From Acinetobacter sp. (GTDB taxonomy: Bacteria; Pseudomonadota; Gammaproteobacteria; Pseudomonadales; Moraxellaceae), in NCBI GenBank assembly GCA_008017255.1, contig SSHD01000146.1, positions 1-6,339 of the forward strand: a stretch of DNA of 6,339 bases, written 5' to 3'. The translations under genes and the position numbers were made by a program. Under the pieces are notes generated by a model that made no database searches, was not told the origin of the DNA, and saw only the letters and a program-made list of their open reading frames with translations. Below, in pieces: positions 1-4,975 of this stretch (position 1 is its first letter; the number at the start of each line of letters is the position of its first letter).

Positions 1-1
1 T

Positions 2-2422
2 GATATAGAACTGAAGTCGATTCAGTTGAATGGTCAAAGCCAAGATGCAACACAATATCAACTCGACAGTGAACAATTAGTGATCGTTGCTGCACCAGAT
101 CAAGCCATTATAAAAACCCAAGTACTGATTCACCCCGAATCCAACACACAACTTGAAGGTTTGTATCAAGCGGGCGATATTTTTGTTACCCAAAATGAAC
201 CTGAGGGTTTTCGTAAAATCACTTTTTATCCAGATCGTCCAGATGTTTTGTCGGTATTTACCACCCGTGTTGAAGCCGATAAAAAATATCCTGTGCTGCT
301 TGCCAATGGTAATTTACTCGAAACGGGTGAAGTGGACGCAAATCGCCACTTTGCCATTTGGCAAGACCCAACCCAAAAACCAAGCTATTTATTTGCCTGT
401 GTGATTGGCAATTTGGCGGTGCTAAAAGACCGTTACACCACTTCGGAAGGTCGTGACGTTGCGCTAGAAATTTATGCAGTAGAGAACGACATTCCAAAAT
501 GCCACATTGCCATGGAAGCGCTAAAGCATTCTATGCGTTGGGATGAAGAACATTACGGTCTGGCGTATGATCTTGATAATTACATGATTGTTGCGACCAG
601 TCAGTTCAATATGGGCGCAATGGAAAATAAAGGTTTAAATATCTTTAATACCTCTTGTGTACTTGCCGATGAAGAATACACCACCGATGCGGCGATTATG
701 CGAGTGCAGTCGGTCATTGCGCATGAGTATTTTCATAACTGGACGGGCAACCGTATTACTTGTCGTGATTGGTTCCAGTTGTGTTTAAAAGAAGGCTTGA
801 CGGTATATCGTGATCAATCGTTCTCAGAAGATTTACAATCGGCTGCGGTACAACGCATTGATGATGTCGCAGTATTAAAATCACACCAATTTCCTGAAGA
901 TTCAGGACCGTTGTCGCATCCACCACGCCCAGACCATTTTGTAGAAATTAATAATTTTTATACTGCCACTGTGTATGAAAAAGGTGCGGAAATTAACCGC
1001 ATGATGGCGACTTTATTAGGCAAACAGAAATACCGTCAGGGCACAGATGAATATTTTCGCCGCCATGATGGTCAAGCAGTGACGGTTGAAGATTGGGTGG
1101 CAGCACTTAGCGCAGGCTCGGCGGTAGATTTATCTCACTTCTTAACGTGGTATAACCAACCGGGTACGCCAAAACTAGAAGCCAAAGGTGAATATGACGC
1201 AGCTACACAAACCTATCGTTTGAGCTTTAAGCAAAGCCTAAAAGCACATTCGAAATATCCAAATTTAACCGCAGTGCCGATTCCAATTGCTTTGGCGTTG
1301 TTCAATGCTCAAACAGGTGAACAGTACGCTTTGCAAAGTGACGACTTGGTTGAAAATGGCGTGCAAGATGGCGTGTATTTATTTGACAGCGATGCCGCAA
1401 GCATTGAGTTTACGGGCATCACAGCGCAACCTGTAGCGTCTTTGTTACGTAATTTTTCCGCACCAGTCAATTTGGTATTTGATTATTCCAATGATGATTT
1501 AGCCTTTTTAATTCAACATGAAAGCAATGGCTTTAACCAGTGGCAGGCCACGCAAACTTTGCTCGAGCGCATCTTACTCGAAGACCACAAGGCCGATGCC
1601 TATATTCAGGCGATTAAAAACACTTTGCCTGAATTGGTGCAGAAAGATCCGTTGTTGGCATCGCGGTTATTTGATGTACCGAGTGAAAATTATTTAGCCA
1701 GCCGTATCGATCAAGACTATGAACCTGAACTGATTCGAGAAAAACGTGAAGCGGTGCTGAATCGCCTAGCACGTGATATGGGTGCATTTTGGTTAGAAAC
1801 CTATCAAAATTTAGACCCAGACCTGCAAAAAGAATTTTCTTTGGCGATGGGTGTGCGTGCCTTAAAAAATATTATGTTGAGCATGTTGGCGCGTCAAGGT
1901 GACTACACTGCGTTTGATCTTGCGCATGTGCAATATCAGCAAACAGGCAATATGTCGGAACGTTTAGGTGCATTGCGTGTTTTAGTATGGAACGATGCGC
2001 CGCAGGCCCAAGCGACACTGGATGATTTTTATAGTCGCTTTAAAGATGAAGCATTGTCATTAGATCAATGGTTTAGCATTCAAGCGGGCAATCCAAATGC
2101 AACGTTCGAAACCATCACTGCGCTGACGCAACATGCTGACTATGATTTAACCACGCCAAACCGCATTCGTTCGGTCAGTGGTGGCTTGGCTGCCAATCCG
2201 GTCAATACATGGAGTTATGGCGTGGAGCACTTTATTCAACTGGCGAGCTATTTAGATGAAAAAAATCCAATTTTAGGTTCGCGGTTATTGCAAGTACTGG
2301 CACGTTGGTACACGTTGGCCGAACCACAGCGTGCACAGGTACAGCAAGCGTTACAGACTTTGCAAAGCCAAGTGAAATCTAAAAATGTGCAGGAAACCTT
2401 AAATAGTTTGTTAAGTGTGTAA
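2..2422 (+). CDS. pepN: Aminopeptidase N (M1 family zinc metallopeptidase), N-terminus cut off by window edge
   Basis: PepN removes N-terminal residues from peptides in the cytoplasm during protein turnover. The frame is open to the left edge, so the TTG at 26 is not the start; residues here count from that codon. The M1 signatures are complete. The substrate-binding GAMEN motif is at residues 197-201 (614-628). The zinc site HEYFH is at 233-237 (722-736), followed after 18 residues by the third ligand Glu256. The catalytic Tyr317 lies in TVYEKGAE (codon 974-976). All four sit exactly 64 residues before their E. coli PepN counterparts (261, 297, 320, 381, recalled), so about 56 residues are missing upstream. 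The rest matches family order: remaining N-terminal beta domain to about residue 130, catalytic domain to about 380, a beta domain to about 480, then the helical C-terminal domain, which includes NRIRS. The end fits the usual length of about 870. No frameshift or lost key residue is visible. Confidence 0.97.
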   Translation, partial: DIELKSIQLNGQSQDATQYQLDSEQLVIVAAPDQAIIKTQVLIHPESNTQLEGLYQAGDIFVTQNEPEGFRKITFYPDRPDVLSVFTTRVEADKKYPVLLANGNLLETGEVDANRHFAIWQDPTQKPSYLFACVIGNLAVLKDRYTTSEGRDVALEIYAVENDIPKCHIAMEALKHSMRWDEEHYGLAYDLDNYMIVATSQFNMGAMENKGLNIFNTSCVLADEEYTTDAAIMRVQSVIAHEYFHNWTGNRITCRDWFQLCLKEGLTVYRDQSFSEDLQSAAVQRIDDVAVLKSHQFPEDSGPLSHPPRPDHFVEINNFYTATVYEKGAEINRMMATLLGKQKYRQGTDEYFRRHDGQAVTVEDWVAALSAGSAVDLSHFLTWYNQPGTPKLEAKGEYDAATQTYRLSFKQSLKAHSKYPNLTAVPIPIALALFNAQTGEQYALQSDDLVENGVQDGVYLFDSDAASIEFTGITAQPVASLLRNFSAPVNLVFDYSNDDLAFLIQHESNGFNQWQATQTLLERILLEDHKADAYIQAIKNTLPELVQKDPLLASRLFDVPSENYLASRIDQDYEPELIREKREAVLNRLARDMGAFWLETYQNLDPDLQKEFSLAMGVRALKNIMLSMLARQGDYTAFDLAHVQYQQTGNMSERLGALRVLVWNDAPQAQATLDDFYSRFKDEALSLDQWFSIQAGNPNATFETITALTQHADYDLTTPNRIRSVSGGLAANPVNTWSYGVEHFIQLASYLDEKNPILGSRLLQVLARWYTLAEPQRAQVQQALQTLQSQVKSKNVQETLNSLLSV

Positions 2423-2435
2423 CTTTTTGAGTGAC

Positions 2436-2467
2436 TGCAAAAGGGTGTCAAACGACATTCTTTTGCA
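2436..2467 (+). terminator. 14-bp hairpin just after pepN, possible terminator
   Basis: The arms 2436-2449 and 2454-2467 pair over 14 positions, including two G-T wobbles, around the four-base loop AAAC. It begins 14 bases after the pepN stop, so termination of pepN is the natural reading. There is no downstream T-run: the 3' arm ends CTTTTGCA and is followed by ATTGACA. It may therefore terminate weakly or act as an mRNA 3'-end stabiliser. It abuts the next gene's -35 box at 2469. Confidence 0.5.
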
Positions 2468-2468
2468 A

Positions 2469-2497
2469 TTGACAACTTTCATTGTCATAAATACTAT
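2469..2497 (+). promoter_or_regulatory. Sigma-70 promoter for the hydrolase-RDD pair
   Basis: A perfect -35 hexamer TTGACA (2469-2474) is followed, after exactly 17 bp, by TACTAT (2492-2497), which matches 4 of 6 positions of TATAAT. Transcription would begin near G2504, giving a leader of about 24 bases to the ATG at 2528. The position, just upstream of the hydrolase gene and right after the pepN hairpin, fits an independent promoter. Assigned by eye, without scoring. Confidence 0.6.
2470..2487. promoter_or_regulatory. Palindrome overlapping the -35 box, candidate operator
   Basis: TGACAA (2470-2475) and TTGTCA (2482-2487) form a perfect 6-bp inverted repeat with a 6-bp spacer. It covers five bases of the -35 hexamer and much of the promoter spacer, a place where a dimeric repressor could block RNA polymerase. 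The size suits many helix-turn-helix regulators, but no regulator gene lies in the window and the repeat is short enough to arise by chance. Confidence 0.3.
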
Positions 2498-2527
2498 GGA
2501 AACGATTTGAATAAGCAGATAACCAAA

Positions 2528-3214
2528 ATGGAAATAAAAACAATCAACTTAGCAACACGTCAAATTGAAGTCGAAGTGTATGCACCTGCACAAACTTCAG
2601 AACAAGTACCTGCTGTTTTATTGTTACATGAGTTATTTGGCATATTCGATGCGTACCGTGAAGACGCACAAGACTTGGCTAATCGCGGCTAGTTGGTTTA
2701 TGTGCCGAATTTATTTAGTGGTACGGCAGTACAGTATTGCATTCGTGCCTTGGTGAGCAAAGCAGGGCGTAGCAATGCTGAAGATAGCGAGTTAAATAAA
2801 GAAATCCATACCTTGTTAGATGCGCTTAAAGCCGACTCACGTTGTAATGAACGTTTAGGTATGATCGGGCAGTGCTTAACCGGTGGTTATGTCATACAAA
2901 TGGCAAAACGTGACGATATGCTCGCTCCAGTGATTTATCATCATTCACTGGGCAGAGAAGGCGCAGGCGTGCCAGAGAATGAGTCTTTAGATGACATTCG
3001 AATCTTACAAGGGCATTGGTCTTCGGTCGATCCGTATTGTCCTGCTAAAAGACGTAATCAATTGATTGAGCAGTTGGGCGATCGAGTAGAGGCTTATATT
3101 TACAATATGCCGCATGGTTTCCGTAGCTTAAGTCGTGGTTTGCCTGACTCCAAATTGGTATGGCAGCGCACGGTGGATTTCTTTGAACGTGAGCTGAAAC
3201 AAAACGTTGCTTAA
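2528..3214 (+). pseudogene. Dienelactone hydrolase family protein, interrupted by an in-frame amber codon
   Basis: An alpha/beta hydrolase related to dienelactone hydrolases, which open lactone rings in aromatic catabolism; many relatives have unknown substrates. Read from ATG 2528 it has 228 codons, close to the family length of about 236, with TAG as codon 55 (2690-2692). Reading continues in the same frame, so this is a single nonsense change, not a frameshift. The 5' piece has the HELFG motif (residues 34-38; its Glu35 corresponds to the Glu that interacts with the nucleophile in the Pseudomonas enzyme). The 3' piece has the nucleophile Cys116 in GQCLTGG, Asp168 in VDPYCP and His196 in MPHGF, close to 123/171/202 of the classic enzyme (recalled). 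A TTG at 2507, preceded by GGAA, is an alternative in-frame start, but the ATG fits the promoter and family better. TTG 2693, just after the stop, has no ribosome binding site. A pseudogene, a sequencing error or readthrough are all possible. Confidence 0.85.
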
Positions 3215-3283
3215 ATAGCCGTGTTGAAATCGCAAAATGTATCGCAATTCACTTTCCGACTTAAATAACAATGTGAGAGAACC

Positions 3284-3718
3284 ATGTCAAACAAATATGC
3301 TTATGCAGGGTTTTGGATTCGTCTTTTAGCATCCATCATTGATTCAATTATCATGGTGGTGGTGTTAATTCCTTTAGCGATGCTTTTTGGTACAGGAAGC
3401 AACGTATCGGAAAATGATCTGGCTTCGTTTCAAATGACGACTGCATCGGAATGGCTATGGCAATTATTAGCGGCTATTTTCTATATTTTTTGTTGGGTCA
3501 AGTTTGCAGGTACACCGGGTAAGCGCCTATTGCGCTTAAAAGTATTGGATGAAATGACTGGCGAACATATTACTGTTGGGCCTGCTGTCATTCGTTATAT
3601 CGGCTATATTCCATCCACTTTGGTGTTTTGCTTAGGCTTCTTTTGGATTGGCTTTGACAATAAAAAGCAAGGTTGGCATGACAAAATGGCGCGTACAGTT
3701 GTGGTCAAAGAACTATAA
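3284..3718 (+). CDS. RDD family small membrane protein
   Basis: This 144-residue inner-membrane protein has the RDD-domain pattern. Arg13 and Asp20 lie in the first hydrophobic segment (GFWIRLLASIID), and a conserved tail QGWHDKMART (129-138) carries the later Asp. Three membrane segments can be seen, at about 15-36, 58-75 and 104-124. Between the second and third lies the typical GTPGKRLLRLKVLD loop (76-89). The molecular role of most RDD proteins is unknown; some have been linked to ion transport or stress tolerance, and nothing here allows a specific claim. The ATG at 3284 is preceded by GAGAGA, a reasonable ribosome binding site. It lies 69 bases after the hydrolase stop with no convincing terminator or strong promoter between them, so co-transcription is likely. 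It ends 12 bases before the shared terminator hairpin. Confidence 0.92.
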   Translation: MSNKYAYAGFWIRLLASIIDSIIMVVVLIPLAMLFGTGSNVSENDLASFQMTTASEWLWQLLAAIFYIFCWVKFAGTPGKRLLRLKVLDEMTGEHITVGPAVIRYIGYIPSTLVFCLGFFWIGFDNKKQGWHDKMARTVVVKEL

Positions 3719-3730
3719 GTCGTTGCCATG

Positions 3731-3761
3731 AAAAAAGGTTGCCTACATAGACAACCTTTTG
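3731..3761. terminator. Bidirectional intrinsic terminator between RDD gene and tal
   Basis: AAAAGGTTG (3733-3741) pairs perfectly with CAACCTTTT (3752-3760) around a 10-base loop. Six A's at 3731-3736 give a T-run for the minus-strand tal transcript, and the TTTT at 3757-3760 gives a shorter one for the plus strand. It lies 12 bases after the RDD stop and 16 bases beyond the tal stop, between convergent genes, which is the classic place for a shared terminator. Confidence 0.8.
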
Positions 3762-3776
3762 CATTACACAGAAAGA

Positions 3777-4766
3777 TTAAGCTTTTATTTCAGCATCTAG
3801 ACCAAAAGACTGACGCAATAAGCGACTGAGTTGCTCACGTGCTTTTATAAAGCCATCAATTCCGCCTTGTAACAGTTGGAAAGCCATGAGGTCTTGTTCA
3901 AGTTCGGCTTTAAAACTGGCTTTAGTTTGCTCAGCACGCGCAATTTTCTCCGCTTGTTGCGCAGTTGCTGTACTTAATTGGGCTGTAATTGTTTGCTGAT
4001 CTTGTTCTAACTGTGCCAATAAGTTCGGGGCAATGGTCAGTAAGTCGCAACCTGCTAAACCCAACACTTGCGCCGTGCTACGGAAACTCGCACCCATCAC
4101 TTGAGTGTGAATGCCTTGTTGTTTGTAGTAATGATAAATTTTCTTTACTGAAAGCACGCCCGGATCTTGTTCAATCGGGTATTGTTCTACGCCTTCGGCT
4201 TTTTTATACCAATCTAAAATACGACCCACAAAAGGTGAAATCAGCGTGACTTTGGCATCTGCACAGGCCTGTGCTTGATGTAGACCAAATAATAAGGTCA
4301 GATTACATGGCACGCCCTCAGCTTCTAGCACTTTTGCGGCTTGTATGCCTTCCCAAGTCGAGGCAATTTTAATCAAAATACGTGATTGTGCAATACCATA
4401 ACTTTTATACAGATCAGATAGTTCTCGTGCTTTGGCAATGGTCGCTTCGGTATTATACGAAAGTGATGCATCAACTTCAGTTGATACACGACCATCAATG
4501 AGCTTTAAAATTTCAACGCCAAATTTCACCGTCAAAATATCAATGGTGCGTTCAATCAGCTCATCCGATTGATAACCTTCTTGCTTAGCTTGCGCATAGG
4601 CATCTTCAATCAGTTGCTTGCTTTCGGGTTGTTCTGCCGCAGCAGTAATCAGCGATGGATTGGTGGTTGCATCTAAAGGACGAAATTTTTGAATCGCTTC
4701 GAGGTCGCTACTATCTGCTACAACGGTGGTTAAATTCTTTAATTGATGTAATGCGGTTTGAGTCAT
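3777..4766 (-). CDS. tal: Transaldolase (TalB type)
   Basis: Transaldolase moves a three-carbon dihydroxyacetone unit between sedoheptulose 7-phosphate and glyceraldehyde 3-phosphate in the cytoplasmic non-oxidative pentose phosphate pathway. The 329-residue product shows the class I aldolase barrel signatures. Asp18 lies in VVADSSD, DATTNPSL is at 32-39, Glu97 in VSTEVDA, and the Schiff-base Lys133 in RILIKIASTWEG (codon 4368-4370). SPFVGRILDWY forms the phosphate-binding region, and MGASFRS comes later. These sit one residue beyond Asp17, Glu96 and Lys132 of E. coli TalB (recalled). It is about 12 residues longer than the 317-residue E. coli enzyme; the extra length appears to be near the C-terminus, which is rich in Gln, Lys and Glu. 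The ATG at 4764-4766 gives the standard N-terminus, although the upstream ribosome binding site is weak (only AAGAA about 15 bases before). It stands alone, convergent with the RDD gene and divergent from mfd. Confidence 0.97.
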   Translation of the reverse strand: MTQTALHQLKNLTTVVADSSDLEAIQKFRPLDATTNPSLITAAAEQPESKQLIEDAYAQAKQEGYQSDELIERTIDILTVKFGVEILKLIDGRVSTEVDASLSYNTEATIAKARELSDLYKSYGIAQSRILIKIASTWEGIQAAKVLEAEGVPCNLTLLFGLHQAQACADAKVTLISPFVGRILDWYKKAEGVEQYPIEQDPGVLSVKKIYHYYKQQGIHTQVMGASFRSTAQVLGLAGCDLLTIAPNLLAQLEQDQQTITAQLSTATAQQAEKIARAEQTKASFKAELEQDLMAFQLLQGGIDGFIKAREQLSRLLRQSFGLDAEIKA

Positions 4767-4771
4767 TGCTA

Positions 4772-4807
4772 TAAAGTTCTTAATAGACGATATTTTTGAG
4801 AACTTTA
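4772..4807. repeat. 9-bp inverted repeat in the tal leader
   Basis: TAAAGTTCT (4772-4780) and AGAACTTTA (4799-4807) are perfect inverted copies separated by 18 bases. On the minus strand the first arm directly follows the tal -10 box, and the second ends 5 bases before the start codon, where the ribosome binds. It could be a split operator or a leader hairpin. If transcription starts near 4800-4803, only about half of the first arm is in the mRNA, which favours a DNA-level role. See findings. Confidence 0.55.
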
Positions 4808-4816
4808 GTTATAACA
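4808..4816 (-). promoter_or_regulatory. Extended -10 promoter for tal
   Basis: Read on the minus strand, TGT TATAAC (4816 down to 4808) matches the extended -10 form TGnTATAAT except for the last base. No clear TTGACA lies 16-18 bp upstream (TTGCTT is at 15 bp), which is acceptable for an extended -10 promoter. The predicted start, near 4800-4803, gives a tal leader of about 35 bases. Confidence 0.5.
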
Positions 4817-4831
4817 TAATCTAGCGCAAAG

Positions 4832-4851
4832 CAAAGCATCGTATTGCTTTG
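4832..4851. repeat. 7-bp inverted repeat at the tal -35 region
   Basis: CAAAGCA (4832-4838) pairs with TGCTTTG (4845-4851) around a 6-base spacer; two more pairs can form outside a single bulge. It spans the position expected for the tal -35 element, so it may be a regulator site or chance. It is not followed by a T-run on either strand, so it is an unlikely terminator. Apart from this and the promoter elements, I see nothing else in the 209-base gap between tal and mfd, including no tRNA or small ORF worth naming. Confidence 0.3.
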
Positions 4852-4939
4852 GCTGTGGCAATAAATGCACGAACGCTCGCCGAAGCTATGCAATTGTGAG
4901 TTAAAGCAATAAAATTCATATCGCTGAAAAAACTACATG

Positions 4940-4967
4940 TTAAAATAACGATAGTGCTCGCTACAAT
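4940..4967 (+). promoter_or_regulatory. Candidate mfd promoter
   Basis: TACAAT (4962-4967) matches 5 of 6 positions of the -10 consensus. TTAAAA (4940-4945), 16 bp upstream, matches 4 of 6 of the -35. The predicted transcription start falls at 4974-4976, on or beside the first ATG of mfd. Assigned by eye; an unrecognised promoter further upstream could serve instead. Confidence 0.4.
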
Positions 4968-4975
4968 ATTCGATT

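Noticed and set aside
26..28. TTG as the start codon of pepN
   Set aside because: The frame is open upstream to the window edge, and comparison of motif positions with E. coli PepN shows that about 56 residues lie before the window.
153..497. Short open frames on both strands inside pepN (153-404 plus, 258-497 minus)
   Set aside because: They are shadows of a strongly conserved coding region, and their translations look like no protein family.
2248..2475. 75-codon minus-strand open frame over the pepN 3' end
   Set aside because: It is antisense to conserved coding sequence, rich in Cys and Ser without any motif, and its start lies inside the palindrome region.
2693..2695. TTG after the amber codon as the true start of a separate 173-residue hydrolase
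   Set aside because: There is no ribosome binding site, and the fold would lack its first strands and the HELFG motif, which are encoded in the same frame just upstream.
2565..2756. 63-codon plus-strand frame overlapping the hydrolase
   Set aside because: It is out of frame with the hydrolase, whose own frame carries the family motifs on both sides of the stop.
3229..3247. Direct repeat ATCGCAA (3229-3235 and 3241-3247) before the RDD gene
   Set aside because: Two 7-bp copies one helical turn apart could be a binding site, but they are short and AT-rich, and no good promoter is attached.
3989..4249. 86-codon plus-strand frame inside tal
   Set aside because: It is antisense to conserved transaldolase sequence, with no recognisable features.
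4858..4913. Repeated GCAATAAA in the tal-mfd gap
   Set aside because: Only 8 bp, low complexity and without context; probably chance.
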